A stretch of 64,000 nucleotides of DNA. Origin: Ectothiorhodospira marina. Lineage in GTDB: Bacteria; Pseudomonadota; Gammaproteobacteria; Ectothiorhodospirales; Ectothiorhodospiraceae. Location of the stretch: contig NZ_FOAA01000001.1 of the NCBI RefSeq assembly GCF_900109495.1, forward strand, positions 496,001 to 560,000. Direction: 5' to 3'. The notes below the pieces were generated by a model. It was not told the DNA's origin, ran no database searches, and worked only from the letters and a program-made list of their open reading frames with translations. The position numbers were made by a program, and so were the translations under genes. Below are positions 26,423 through 36,896 of the stretch, in pieces; position 1 is the stretch's first letter, and each line of letters starts with the position of its first letter.

Positions 26423-28012
26423 TTAGCGCCCGAAGTGGGCCTTGGCGTCATACAGCGTGTCGATGGAGATCTCGTGGAGACCCTTTTCCTTGGCAAAGCG
26501 TTCAGTGTTGCGACGGGCCTTGCCGCGCACGAAGAAGGGGATCTTGCGAAGCTCCTTCTCGGCATCGGCTGTCCACACGGGTTCGCCGTCCTGGACGGGC
26601 TCGGGAGCGGTTTCGGCCGGGGTAGCCTCGGTGTGCGCTTCGGCCGAACTTGTCGCCACACGGCGTTCCGTCGTGCCGGTACCACCCAGATGTGAGGGGG
26701 CGGCTTCAGCGTGGAATTCGAAGTCTTCCCGGAACATGCCCAGCAGGTGCTCTTCAAGACCCATCATCAGGGGGTGAACCCAGGTATCGAAGAGTACATT
26801 GGCGCCGCCAAACCCCATCTGCGGTGCGTAGCGGGCCGGGAAGTCCTGCACATGGACGGGGGCGGAGATGACGGCGCAGCCCACGCCCAGGCGTTTGGAG
26901 ATGTGTCGTTCCATCTGGGTGCCCAGCACCAACTCGGGCTGCAACTCCGCCACCTGGGTCTCCACTTCAAGATAGTCATCGGTGATCAGCGGGGTGACGT
27001 CATAGAGTTTGGCAGCCTCACGCACCTCGCGGGCAAACTCGCGACTGTAAGTGCCCAGGCCGACCACCTTGAAGCCGAATTCCTCGGTGGCCACACGGGC
27101 AGCGGCCACCGCGTGGGTAGCGTCGCCGAAGATGAAGACGCGTTTTCCGGTCAGGTAGTTGGAGTCCACCGAACGGGAATACCAGGGCAGGCGCGACTGT
27201 GCGTTCTCCAGGTCGGGTGCGGGGTCCACCTTGGCGATCTCGGCAACTTCCTGAATGAATTCCCGGGTGGCGCGTACACCGATGGGGATCACGCGCGTGT
27301 AGGGTTGTTTGAAGGTCCGCTCGAGCCATTTGGCCGCGGTCTGGGCGATCTCCGGATAGAGGACCACGTTGAAGTCGGCCTCGCCCAGGCGGGCGATGTC
27401 GGCCGGAGTGGCCCCCATGGGGGCCGTCACATGGACATCGATCCCCAGGCTGCCCAGCAATTGGGTGATTTCCTGGATGTCATCCCGGTGGCGAAAGCCC
27501 AGGGCCGTGGGGCCGAGCAGGTTGCAGCGGGGCCGACGAGAACCGGCATCGTCCGCGGGGCGGGCATCGGCATTGCCGGCCAGGGAACGCACCAATTGAT
27601 AGAAGGTTTCCGAGGCCCCCCAGTTTTCCTTGCGTGAATAGGAAGGCAATTCCAGGGGGATGGCCGGCACCGGCAGGCCGAGTGTCTGGGACAGGCCGCC
27701 CGGGTCGTCCTGGATCAGTTCGGCGGTGCAGGATGATCCCACCAGCAGGGCCTGGGGTTTGAACCGCTCATAGGCCTCAATGGCCGTGTTGCGGAACAAC
27801 TCTGCCGTATCCTGGCCCAGGTCGCGGGCCTGGAATGTGGTGTAGGTCACCGGAGGCCGCTGATTGCGCCGTTCAATCATGGTGAACAGCAGGTCCGCAT
27901 AGGTGTCCCCCTGGGGAGCATGCAGGACATAGTGCAGCCGTTCCATGCCGGTGGCCACGCGCATGGCGCCCACGTGGGGTGGCCCTTCATAGGTCCATAC
28001 CGTCAGTTGCAC
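26423..28012 (-). CDS. bchB: Light-independent protochlorophyllide reductase subunit B
   Basis: A 529-residue subunit of dark-operative protochlorophyllide oxidoreductase. The N-terminus [20 protein letters not shown], the metal-cluster region [60 protein letters not shown] and the C-terminal DPOR domain ([20 protein letters not shown]) are all present. BchB pairs with BchN and holds the protochlorophyllide site; it needs electrons from BchL, which is not encoded here. A variable linker around residues 430-480 is rich in Ala, Glu and Thr. It starts four bases after bchN. Confidence 0.97.
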   Translation of the reverse strand: MQLTVWTYEGPPHVGAMRVATGMERLHYVLHAPQGDTYADLLFTMIERRNQRPPVTYTTFQARDLGQDTAELFRNTAIEAYERFKPQALLVGSSCTAELIQDDPGGLSQTLGLPVPAIPLELPSYSRKENWGASETFYQLVRSLAGNADARPADDAGSRRPRCNLLGPTALGFRHRDDIQEITQLLGSLGIDVHVTAPMGATPADIARLGEADFNVVLYPEIAQTAAKWLERTFKQPYTRVIPIGVRATREFIQEVAEIAKVDPAPDLENAQSRLPWYSRSVDSNYLTGKRVFIFGDATHAVAAARVATEEFGFKVVGLGTYSREFAREVREAAKLYDVTPLITDDYLEVETQVAELQPELVLGTQMERHISKRLGVGCAVISAPVHVQDFPARYAPQMGFGGANVLFDTWVHPLMMGLEEHLLGMFREDFEFHAEAAPSHLGGTGTTERRVATSSAEAHTEATPAETAPEPVQDGEPVWTADAEKELRKIPFFVRGKARRNTERFAKEKGLHEISIDTLYDAKAHFGR

Positions 28013-28015
28013 GAA

Positions 28016-29832
<1,817 letters not shown>

Positions 29833-29870
29833 CGGGTATTTCTCCAGTCAACTCAACGTGGTGCGCTGAG

Positions 29871-29909
29871 TTTGTACAAGCCCCTTGGCTTTGTCAATCA
29901 AGCTGGACG
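29871..29909 (-). promoter_or_regulatory. Candidate bchF promoter with overlapping PpsR/CrtJ-like site
   Basis: On the minus strand TTGACA (29897-29892) and TACAAA (29876-29871) form -35 and -10 elements 15 bases apart. The -35 is itself half of TGTC-N10-GACG (29892-29909, plus strand), one base from the known PpsR/CrtJ pattern TGT-N12-ACA. Binding there would block the polymerase, as described for other bch promoters. Confidence 0.55.
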
Positions 29910-29919
29910 TAAGGATTGG

Positions 29920-29948
29920 TTGACATTCCCGGATGTCGTAACCATGAT
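29920..29948 (+). promoter_or_regulatory. Candidate aerR promoter with a dyad over the -35
   Basis: TTGACA (29920-29925) is followed after 17 bases by CATGAT (29943-29948), a fair -10. The dyad GACAT-N6-ATGTC (29922-29937) covers the -35 and spacer and could bind a regulator. About 135 bases separate it from the aerR start. Confidence 0.4.
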
Positions 29949-30083
29949 TTTCGTAGGTGAAAATACCCGCAGGCCTGCTAAACTGCCTCCGTTGACAAGC
30001 CCGGACCGGTGGTCAGGTTTTCCGGACGGGTGAGAGGGTCGCGTCAGTCCAGGCGGCCCGCTTTCAGCCCTGGGGGGAGATGT

Positions 30084-31061
30084 ATGGTCACTGCGAGACG
30101 TCAGCTTGGTCGCGAGGGTGGGGAGTCCTCACTGAATCCGGGAGGTGAAGCCGAGCGGAGTGGCGCGACCCAGCGAGGCGGACAAGCTGAAGGTGCCTGC
30201 CGGTCGCCGGTGCCAGGCACCCACCGAATGTGTCCCGAGTCCATGCGAAAGGAGTTGTCCCACGTCATTGAGGGCGAGATTATTCCGCGCCTGATGATGG
30301 CGCATCGCTCGGAAGAGGCGGTCCGCGGCAGCGCGGCGAAGGATGTCCCGGGGGATCCTGAAGGGGTGTCCATCGGTGTGCCGGTGGTGGAGGAGTTCTC
30401 GCGGATGGTGATCGAGCATGACGCCGCCGCGGCGCTGGCTTATGTAGACACCCTGAGGGCTCAGGGAACCGCGCTGGAAAGTGTGTTCGTTCACCTGCTG
30501 GCCCCCACGGCAAAGCGGTTGGGCGAGTTGTGGGAGGAGGATCAGGCCGATTTCACCGAAGTCACCGTGGGGTTGTGCCGCCTGCAGCACGTTCTCCGGG
30601 AGTTGGGCGGCGCCTTTGAGGGTGAGGTGGATCCGCACAGGGTGAGCGGCAAGCGCATTCTCATGTCTCCCATTCCCGGAGAGCAGCACACCTTCGGTTT
30701 GATGATGATTTCCGAATTTTTCCGCCGCGAGGGCTGGGATGTCACCTGTGACCCTTCCCTGTCCATGCGGGATCTGAACCATCTGGTGCGCCAGGAATGG
30801 TTTGACATAGTGGCCTTGTCGGTCAGTTGTCAGACCCTGCTCGACAAGGTCACCACCACTGTGCGCGGGGTGCGGCGCGTGTCGCGCAATGCTTCCGTAG
30901 GAATCATTGTCGGGGGGCGGCTCTTTACCGAAAACCCTCAACTGGTGTCGGTGGTCGGTGCGGATGACACGGCCCAGGACGGCGCCTCGGCAGTGCGGAG
31001 GGCGGAGGCCATGCTGGCACGACGCACCGGCTGCTTCACCAGGGATATGGGGCCGATATGA
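30084..31061 (+). CDS. aerR: Cobalamin-binding antirepressor AerR/PpaA
   Basis: A 325-residue protein. After a low-complexity N-terminus comes a helical cap (VVEEFSRMVIEHDAAAALAY, then LAPTAKRLGELWEEDQADFT). The B12-binding Rossmann-like domain follows, with PIPGEQHTFGLMMISEFFRR, carrying the histidine that can ligate cobalamin, then FDIVALSVSCQ and VGIIVGGRLFTENP. In Rhodobacter the AerR/PpaA protein senses light through bound B12 and modulates the repressor CrtJ/PpsR. The adjacent downstream gene here is that repressor, which supports the call. The ATG at 30084 follows GGGGAGA; a longer upstream frame lacks support. Confidence 0.92.
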   Translation: MVTARRQLGREGGESSLNPGGEAERSGATQRGGQAEGACRSPVPGTHRMCPESMRKELSHVIEGEIIPRLMMAHRSEEAVRGSAAKDVPGDPEGVSIGVPVVEEFSRMVIEHDAAAALAYVDTLRAQGTALESVFVHLLAPTAKRLGELWEEDQADFTEVTVGLCRLQHVLRELGGAFEGEVDPHRVSGKRILMSPIPGEQHTFGLMMISEFFRREGWDVTCDPSLSMRDLNHLVRQEWFDIVALSVSCQTLLDKVTTTVRGVRRVSRNASVGIIVGGRLFTENPQLVSVVGADDTAQDGASAVRRAEAMLARRTGCFTRDMGPI

Positions 31062-31092
31062 TGTTTCCAACCAGGATTTGAAACCGATAAGC

Positions 31093-32526
31093 GTGGAGCT
31101 CGTGAAGCCGTTCAAAGCCCCAAAGCAGGTGCTCGGGGACCTGGAACCCGACGAAGTCGCCTCCCTGGTGGCGACGGCGGCCGATGTTTCCCTGGTGCTC
31201 GATGAGACCGGTGTCATCCGCGATTTGGCCCTGGGCAGTGATGATCTCACCATGGAAGGGTACGGGCAGTGGGTGGGGAAGCCATGGGTGGACACGGTCA
31301 CGGTGGAGAGTCGAGGCAAGATTGAGGCCCTGCTTCGTGATGCCTCCTCGCCCAGCAATGTGCGCTGGCGCCAGGTGAATCATCCTTCCAGTCGTGGCCA
31401 TGATGTGCCGGTCATGTACTCCGCCATTCAGGTGGGGGAAGGCGGGCGTGTGGTGGCCATGGGGCGGGATCTGCGAGGTGTGGCGGCACTGCAGCGACGC
31501 CTCGTTGAGGCGCAGCAATCCATGGAGCGGGAGTATGCCCGTCTGCGTCATGCCGAGACCCGGTATCGCCTGCTGTTTCAGGTGTCTTCCGAGGCGGTAC
31601 TGATCATGGATGCGGCAACCCATAAGGTGGTGGAGGCCAACCCCGCGGCAGGCGAACTGCTGGGGGATGCGTCCCATAAAATGGTCGGGAGGGTCTTTCC
31701 GGAAGGTTTCGATCTGGAAAATACCCAGGTGGTTCAGGATATGCTGGCCACCGTGCGTGCCACCGGTCGGGCCGAGGATATATCGGTCTGTTCCCTGGGT
31801 GGCGAACAGGCATTCATGATTTCTGCTTCGTTGTTCCGTCAGGACAACGCCTCCCATTTTCTTGTGCGTCTGCGTTGTCCTCGTGCCGAGGCTCTGGCCT
31901 CCGTGGGGCCGCAAAGTGCGTCCCGCGTCTTGAGTATGGTGGAGCGGGCCCCGGATGGCTTTGTGGTCACCGACATGAGCGGGCGCATTCTCAGTGCCAA
32001 CCCGGCCTTTCTCGAGATGGCGCAACTGCCCACGGAAGAGCAGGCCCGTGGGGAATCCCTGGGCCGCTGGCTGGGACGCCCCGGCGTGGACCTTGGCGTG
32101 CTGATCGGCAACCTGCGTGAACACGGTGCGGTGAGGCTGTTTGCCACGGCGCTGCGCGGTGAGTACGGGTCTGCTTCCGAGGTGGAGATTTCCGCGGTGG
32201 CGGTGCTCGGCCTGGAGGAGCCCTGTCTGGGATTTACCATTCGTAACGTGGGTTCACGTCTGGCGCGCGAGACCCGGGTGAGTCGTGATGGTCCCCGCTC
32301 CGTGGAGCAGCTCACTGAATTGGTGGGCCGGGTCCCCCTCAAGGATCTGGTGCGCGAGAGCACGGACATGATCGAACGACTGTGCATCGAGGCAGCCCTG
32401 GAACTCACCAATGACAACCGGGCTTCGGCGGCCGAGATGCTGGGGCTGAGCCGGCAGAGTTTCTATGTGAAGTTGCGCCGTTATGGTTTGGGTCACCTGG
32501 CCCAGGAGAACGAGGAAAAGCTCTGA
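31093..32526 (+). CDS. ppsR: Photosynthesis repressor PpsR/CrtJ
   Basis: A protein of about 477 residues. It has an N-terminal PAS-like domain (ADVSLVLDETGVIRDLALGS), a Q-linker helix (RRLVEAQQSMEREYARLRHA), two further PAS domains (RYRLLFQVSSEAVLIMDAAT; APDGFVVTDMSGRILSANPA) and a Fis-type helix-turn-helix (LELTNDNRASAAEMLGLSRQ, then SFYVKLRRYGL). The cysteine in IERLCIEAAL matches the redox cysteine near the DNA-binding helix of CrtJ. It represses bch, crt and puc genes under oxygen at TGT-N12-ACA sites. The start is unsure: GTG at 31093 is used, and GTG at 31102 or TTG at 31078 are also possible. Confidence 0.93.
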   Translation: MELVKPFKAPKQVLGDLEPDEVASLVATAADVSLVLDETGVIRDLALGSDDLTMEGYGQWVGKPWVDTVTVESRGKIEALLRDASSPSNVRWRQVNHPSSRGHDVPVMYSAIQVGEGGRVVAMGRDLRGVAALQRRLVEAQQSMEREYARLRHAETRYRLLFQVSSEAVLIMDAATHKVVEANPAAGELLGDASHKMVGRVFPEGFDLENTQVVQDMLATVRATGRAEDISVCSLGGEQAFMISASLFRQDNASHFLVRLRCPRAEALASVGPQSASRVLSMVERAPDGFVVTDMSGRILSANPAFLEMAQLPTEEQARGESLGRWLGRPGVDLGVLIGNLREHGAVRLFATALRGEYGSASEVEISAVAVLGLEEPCLGFTIRNVGSRLARETRVSRDGPRSVEQLTELVGRVPLKDLVRESTDMIERLCIEAALELTNDNRASAAEMLGLSRQSFYVKLRRYGLGHLAQENEEKL

Positions 32527-32569
32527 AGCTTGACCTCTGTCAAGGCGTGGCGTGACGCCCTTTGTGGGG

Positions 32570-32644
32570 TGTCCATTTGTCATTACTTATGGTGTCTCCG
32601 CGGGGTGTAAATGGTGCTTGACGAAAGGGGGGGGCGCGTATAAT
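32570..32644 (+). promoter_or_regulatory. Candidate bchG promoter, giving an almost leaderless mRNA
   Basis: TTGACG (32618-32623), a 15-base spacer and a perfect TATAAT (32639-32644) lie only 10 bases before the bchG ATG at 32654. The predicted start site near 32651 would leave about three untranslated bases, and no ribosome site precedes the ATG. A TGT-N12-ACT sequence (32570-32587), one base from the PpsR pattern, lies upstream. Confidence 0.6.
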
Positions 32645-32653
32645 TTAGCCGCC

Positions 32654-33538
32654 ATGTCGCTCCCTCAGCCCCGTGCCATTCTTGAAGTCACTCATCCGGT
32701 CACCTGGTTTCCGCCCATGTGGGCCTACGCGTGTGGCGTGGTCTCCGCCGGTGTGGCGCTGGGAGAACGCTGGGTTCTCATCATTGTCGGTGTCATGCTG
32801 GCCGGCCCGCTCATCTGCGGCACCAGTCAGGTGGTGAACGACTGGTTTGATCGCCATGTGGATGCCATCAATGAGCCTCATCGCCCGATCCCTTCTGGTC
32901 GTATCCCGGGTCAATGGGGGCTCTGGTTGGCCATTCTCTGGACGCTGGCCTCCCTGGCACTGGCCACGGTCCTGGGGATCTGGGGTTTTATTGCTGCGGT
33001 TTTCGGTCTGATCCTGGCTTGGGCCTACAGCGCCCCGCCAACCCGCCTCAAGCGCAATGGGTGGTGGGGCAATTCCGCCGTGGCCATCTGCTATGAGGGC
33101 GTGCCCTGGTTCACCGGCGTGGTGGTGATGGCGGGTGTCTTCCCCGATTGGCGCATCATTGCCGTGGCCCTTCTCTACAGTATTGGCGCTCACGGCATCA
33201 TGACCCTCAACGACTTCAAGTCCGTGGAAGGTGATCGGCAGATGGGCCTGGGTTCCTTGCCGGTAAAACTCGGAGTTGATCGCGCCGCCAAGCTGGCCTG
33301 CTGGGTGATGGCCATCCCGCAACTGGTTGTGGTTGCCTTGCTGCTGACCTGGGGTGCTCCCATCTACGCTGCCGCCGTGGCTGTATTGCTGGTGGTGCAG
33401 GTTGGCCTCATGGTGCGTCTGCTCAAGCGGCCCAAGGAACTGGCTCCGTGGTACAACGCCACGGGCATCACGCTCTACGTCAGTGGCATGATGGTCACCG
33501 CCTTCGCCCTGAGCAGCATGGACCTGATGGCGTCGTGA
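32654..33538 (+). CDS. bchG: Bacteriochlorophyll synthase (geranylgeranyl/phytyl transferase)
   Basis: A 294-residue UbiA-family membrane enzyme that esterifies bacteriochlorophyllide a with geranylgeranyl diphosphate. It has TWFPPMWAYACGVVSAG, the prenyl-diphosphate site NDWFDRHVDAINEPHRPIPS, the second Asp-rich loop LNDFKSVEGDRQMGLGSLPV, and about eight membrane helices. The ATG at 32654 has no Shine-Dalgarno sequence but sits directly behind a strong promoter. In many purple bacteria a PucC-family gene separates bchG from bchP; here 352 bases of apparent non-coding DNA lie there. Confidence 0.97.
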   Translation: MSLPQPRAILEVTHPVTWFPPMWAYACGVVSAGVALGERWVLIIVGVMLAGPLICGTSQVVNDWFDRHVDAINEPHRPIPSGRIPGQWGLWLAILWTLASLALATVLGIWGFIAAVFGLILAWAYSAPPTRLKRNGWWGNSAVAICYEGVPWFTGVVVMAGVFPDWRIIAVALLYSIGAHGIMTLNDFKSVEGDRQMGLGSLPVKLGVDRAAKLACWVMAIPQLVVVALLLTWGAPIYAAAVAVLLVVQVGLMVRLLKRPKELAPWYNATGITLYVSGMMVTAFALSSMDLMAS

Positions 33539-33890
33539 ATACCCGGTGGGCAGGTGAACGGAGCTTGATCCAGGCGCCGTTCCTGGTCCCTGTCTGGCAT
33601 GCCCAAGCTGCGCACCGGACTTCACCCAGGGTGATGCGCCTCTTCAATGACCACCGTTTGTCTGTTTGTACCCGGTGCGTCAGCTGGTTGGCTGGCCTGC
33701 ATGTCCCGCGTCATCTTTCCCCGATCCTGTCCCTGATACCTTCTCGCGCGGGTGTACGGGTCCGTGTGCGTTCCCGGGCGGATTGGACCCTCAAGCACAG
33801 TCTCCATCGTCGCGCTCCCTGGGGCGCGCTTTTCCCTGCGGCGGCCCTGGGTGACCCTGGGCGTCGCGGCAACCGGAACAGGTGAATGTA
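33539..33890. other. Non-coding gap between bchG and bchP (canonical PucC-family position)
   Basis: 352 bases. The plus strand stays open in one frame, but the peptide is Arg/Pro/His-rich and lacks any membrane helix, so it is not the PucC-type transporter usually found here. I see no strong promoter or terminator. A purine-rich AGGTGA precedes bchP. Confidence 0.55.
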
Positions 33891-35078
33891 ATGGCTGAAA
33901 CACAGACCTTTGATGTTGTTGTCGTGGGCGGTGGCCCGGCGGGCGCGACCGCGGCCAACGACCTGGCCCGTGCGGGCCGCAAGGTATTGCTGCTGGACCG
34001 CGGTGGGCGTATCAAGCCCTGCGGTGGGGCGATCCCGCCGGTGACCATGACCGAATTCGAACTTCCCGAGTCGGTGCTGGTGGCCAAGGTCCGCTGCGCC
34101 CGCATGTTTTCGCCCAAGGATCGCAAGGTGGACATGCCCATCCAGGGGGGTTACGTGGGCATGGTGGATCGCAAGACCTTCGACGAGTGGCTGCGCAAGC
34201 GTGCCGCCGAGGGGGGGGCAGAGCGACGTGCTGGCACCTACGAGCGGATTGATCGCGACGGGGACGGCACCGCCATCGTCCGTTACAAGGATGACTCGGG
34301 TGAAGAGGTAGGGGTGCGCGCCCGGGCGGTGATCGGTGCCGATGGTGCACGCTCCACCGTGGCCCGGCAGGAGGTGCCTGGTGCCGAAAAGATCCCGCAC
34401 GTGGCTGCCTATCACGAGATCATCAGCCGTCCCACCGCCAACGATGCGGAGTTTGATCCCGAGCGTTGCGATGTGTACTACCAGGGCAAGCTGTCTCCGG
34501 ACTTCTACGCCTGGGTGTTCCCCCACGGCGATACGGTGAGCGTCGGCGTGGGTTCGGCCCATAAGGGTTTTTCCCTCAAGGGCGCTGTGGCAGATCTGCG
34601 CAAGTCGGCGGGCATGGAAGATTGCGAGACCCTGCGTCGCGAAGGCGCGCCGATCCCCCTGTATCCCATGAAGTGCTGGGACAACGGCAAGGATGTGCTG
34701 CTGGCGGGGGATGCGGCGGGCGTGGTGGCACCAGCCTCCGGCGAGGGTATCTATTACGCCATGCTGGGCGGCCGCCTGGCCGGTGAGGCGGTGGCCGCGT
34801 TCCTGGAATCCGGCAATCCGGCCATGCTCAAGCAGGCCCGCAAGCGCTTCATGAAGGCCCATGGGCAGATATTCTGGATCCTGGGGATCATGCAGCGTTT
34901 CTGGTACAGCAGCGACAAGCGCCGGGAACGGTTTGTGGCCATCTGTCGGGACAAGGACGTGCAGGAACTCACCTGGCAGGCCTACATGTACAAGAAACTG
35001 GTCAAGGCCAAGCCGCTCGCCCATATGCGTATCTTCTTCAAGGATATGGGGCATCTGCTCGGGCTGTCCCGGGTGTGA
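33891..35078 (+). CDS. bchP: Geranylgeranyl diphosphate/bacteriochlorophyll reductase
   Basis: A 395-residue flavoprotein that reduces the geranylgeranyl tail to phytyl. It has the FAD-binding start FDVVVVGGGPAGATAANDLA, then GRIKPCGGAIPPVTMTEFEL, the second dinucleotide motif AVIGADGARSTVARQEVPGA, and the GDAAGVVAPASGEGIYYAML segment typical of this family. The ATG at 33891 is preferred over an in-frame GTG nine bases upstream, since AGGTGA is correctly spaced. It is followed by a small membrane-protein gene and the IPP isomerase, all in one direction with short gaps. Confidence 0.97.
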   Translation: MAETQTFDVVVVGGGPAGATAANDLARAGRKVLLLDRGGRIKPCGGAIPPVTMTEFELPESVLVAKVRCARMFSPKDRKVDMPIQGGYVGMVDRKTFDEWLRKRAAEGGAERRAGTYERIDRDGDGTAIVRYKDDSGEEVGVRARAVIGADGARSTVARQEVPGAEKIPHVAAYHEIISRPTANDAEFDPERCDVYYQGKLSPDFYAWVFPHGDTVSVGVGSAHKGFSLKGAVADLRKSAGMEDCETLRREGAPIPLYPMKCWDNGKDVLLAGDAAGVVAPASGEGIYYAMLGGRLAGEAVAAFLESGNPAMLKQARKRFMKAHGQIFWILGIMQRFWYSSDKRRERFVAICRDKDVQELTWQAYMYKKLVKAKPLAHMRIFFKDMGHLLGLSRV

Positions 35079-35096
35079 TCCGTCCTTAAGGCACGC

Positions 35097-35360
35097 ATGT
35101 CGGAACTCTTCGCCACCGGTCACATTGTTGATCTCATCCTTGTGGCGATGCTGCTGGAAGGCGCCTTGCTCTTCTGGTGGCATCGCCGCACGGGGCGCGG
35201 GTTTCCCGTGGATTTGATTGCGACCACGCTCCTGGCCGGTGGCTTTCTTTTGCTGGCTCTCCGGGCCGCCTTGACCGGGTCCGCCTGGCCCTGGGTTGCC
35301 CTTTGGTTATTTGCCGGACTGGTAGCTCATCTGGCAGATCTCCGGCGTCGGCTTCGGTGA
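35097..35360 (+). CDS. Small three-helix membrane protein between bchP and idi
   Basis: An 87-residue protein with three hydrophobic helices (about residues 8-25, 38-60 and 66-80), short loops and a basic C-terminus (LADLRRRLR), predicting an inner-membrane protein. It begins 18 bases after bchP and ends three bases before the isomerase start, so it is clearly in that operon. I do not recognise a named family. Its place in the pathway suggests a role in pigment or isoprenoid handling, but this is only positional inference. The coding frame is intact and the start has a moderate site. Confidence 0.75.
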   Translation: MSELFATGHIVDLILVAMLLEGALLFWWHRRTGRGFPVDLIATTLLAGGFLLLALRAALTGSAWPWVALWLFAGLVAHLADLRRRLR

Positions 35361-35363
35361 CTC

Positions 35364-36419
35364 ATGGGCTTTGAGGTGCGCGAACCCTCGGGTGATGATT
35401 GCCGGGATCCTGAATCCAAGGGCCGTCACCTGGACGTGTGTCTCTCGGGGCCCGTGGGCTACCGCAAGTCCACGGGCCTTGAGCGTTATGATCTGCTCAA
35501 TCAGGCCTTGCCCGAACTGCGTCTGGACGAGATTGATCTTTCCGTTTCACTGGCCGGGCGCACCTTGCGGGCCCCCTTGATGATGGCTCCCATGACCGGG
35601 GGTGATGCGCGCACCCATGAACTCAACTGTATCCTGGCCGCTGCGGCCCAGCGCTGGGGATTGCCCATGGGGGTGGGAAGTCAGCGGGTGGCCATCGAGG
35701 ACTCGACCCGGGCCCGCTATTTCCAGTTGCGGGACGAGGCCCCGGATGCCGTGCTCTTTGCCAATATCGGCGGGGCCCAGCTGGTCAAGGGCTGGGGGGC
35801 CGAGGAGGCGCGTCGTGCTGTGGCGATGATTGGGGCCGATGCCCTGTTCGTGCATCTCAACCCCATGCAGGAGGCGGTGCAGGGGGGCGATCTGGATTTT
35901 CGTGGGTTGGCAGGCCGACTGGCCCGGCTCTGCGAGGATCTGGCCGCCGACGGCATCCCGGTATTTGCCCGAGAGGTCTGTTTCGGGCTGAGTGAGCAGG
36001 CGGCCCGCGAACTGGCTGCCTGCGGCGTCGCCGGCCTGGATTGCGCCGGTGCCGGCGGTACCTCCTGGGCCAGGGTGGAGGCCCTGTGTACCGAGGGCGA
36101 GGGGGAGAGGCACCTGGGGCAGGTCTTTGGTGAGTGGGGGATTCCCACCGCTGAGAGCATTGTCAACGTCCGGCGGGTGGCCCCCGATCTCCCACTGATC
36201 GCTTGCGGGGGGCTGCGCACGGGGCTCGATGTGGCCAAGGCCCTGGCCCTGGGTGCGAATGTGGCCGCCATGGCCAGGCCGTTTCTGATCAAGGCCGCCC
36301 AAGGGCCCGAGGCACTGGATGGCTTCATCTCGCAGGTGCTCAGGGAACTGCGGGTGGCCATGTTTGCCAGCGGTGCCGGGGACGTGTCGGCCCTGCGCGG
36401 TACCCTGACTCACCGCTGA
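35364..36419 (+). CDS. fni: Type 2 isopentenyl-diphosphate delta-isomerase
   Basis: A 351-residue FMN-dependent enzyme interconverting IPP and DMAPP, the starter for carotenoids and the bacteriochlorophyll tail. Family motifs are MMAPMTGGDARTHELNCILA, GVGSQRVAIED, LFANIGGAQLVKGW, the metal and substrate site HLNPMQEAVQGG, GGTSWARVEALC and IACGGLRTGLDVAKALALGA. The usual VKEVG motif reads AREVC here, replacing a conserved lysine by arginine and a glycine by cysteine. Unlike most purple nonsulfur bacteria, which use a type 1 enzyme after bchP, this cluster carries the type 2 form. Confidence 0.94.
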   Translation: MGFEVREPSGDDCRDPESKGRHLDVCLSGPVGYRKSTGLERYDLLNQALPELRLDEIDLSVSLAGRTLRAPLMMAPMTGGDARTHELNCILAAAAQRWGLPMGVGSQRVAIEDSTRARYFQLRDEAPDAVLFANIGGAQLVKGWGAEEARRAVAMIGADALFVHLNPMQEAVQGGDLDFRGLAGRLARLCEDLAADGIPVFAREVCFGLSEQAARELAACGVAGLDCAGAGGTSWARVEALCTEGEGERHLGQVFGEWGIPTAESIVNVRRVAPDLPLIACGGLRTGLDVAKALALGANVAAMARPFLIKAAQGPEALDGFISQVLRELRVAMFASGAGDVSALRGTLTHR

Positions 36420-36454
36420 ACCAAACCCTGTCCTCCTCTGTGGGAGTCCTGATT

Positions 36455-36888
36455 GTGGGAGCCGGCCTTGCCGGCGAATGGCGGTGCCCGCCGATGCATC
36501 CCTTCGCGGCCAGGGCCGCTCCCACGGGGGCATGGTTGCGAGATCAGTGGAAACCTGAGTTGCACCTGTCCCCCTGTGGGAGCCGGCCTTGCCGGCGAAA
36601 CGGCGTGCCCGCCGGCAGATCCCTTCGCGGCCAGGGCCGCTCCCACGGGGGCATGGTTGCGAGGTCAGTGGAAACCTGAGTTGCACCTGTCCCCCTGTGG
36701 GAGCCGGCCTTGCCGGCGAATGGCGGTGCCCGCCGATGCATCCCTTCGCGGCCAGGGCCGCTCCCACGGGGGCATGGTTGCGAGGTCAGTGGAAACCTGA
36801 GTTGCACCTGTCCCCCTGTGGGAGCCGGCCTTGCCGGCGAATGGCGGTGCCCGCCGATGCATCCCTTCGCGGCCAGGGCCGCTCCCAC
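36455..36888. repeat. Tandem array of 121-bp REP-like (BIME-type) units
   Basis: Four copies start at 36455, 36576, 36697 and 36818, exactly 121 bases apart, the last cut to about 71 bases. Each opens with GTGGGAGCCGGCCTTGCCGG and closes with an inverted partner ending in CGGCCAGGGCCGCTCCCAC, so each can fold as two facing REP hairpins. The arms resemble the GTGGGAG...GCGAA REPs of Pseudomonas. Copies differ at few positions (copy 2 has AAACGGCGTG where the others have AATGGCGGTG). The array lies after the isomerase and before a convergent hydrolase gene. Confidence 0.93.
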
Positions 36889-36896
36889 GGGGTGAG

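Noticed and set aside
30101-31358. Long minus-strand open frame opposite aerR and ppsR
   Set aside because: It is the high-GC shadow of the real genes, rich in His, Gln and Pro with no domain; aerR and ppsR have clear family motifs.
36455-36888. Possible CRISPR array
   Set aside because: The units are contiguous near-identical 121-base repeats with no short constant repeats and unique spacers, and no cas genes are nearby.
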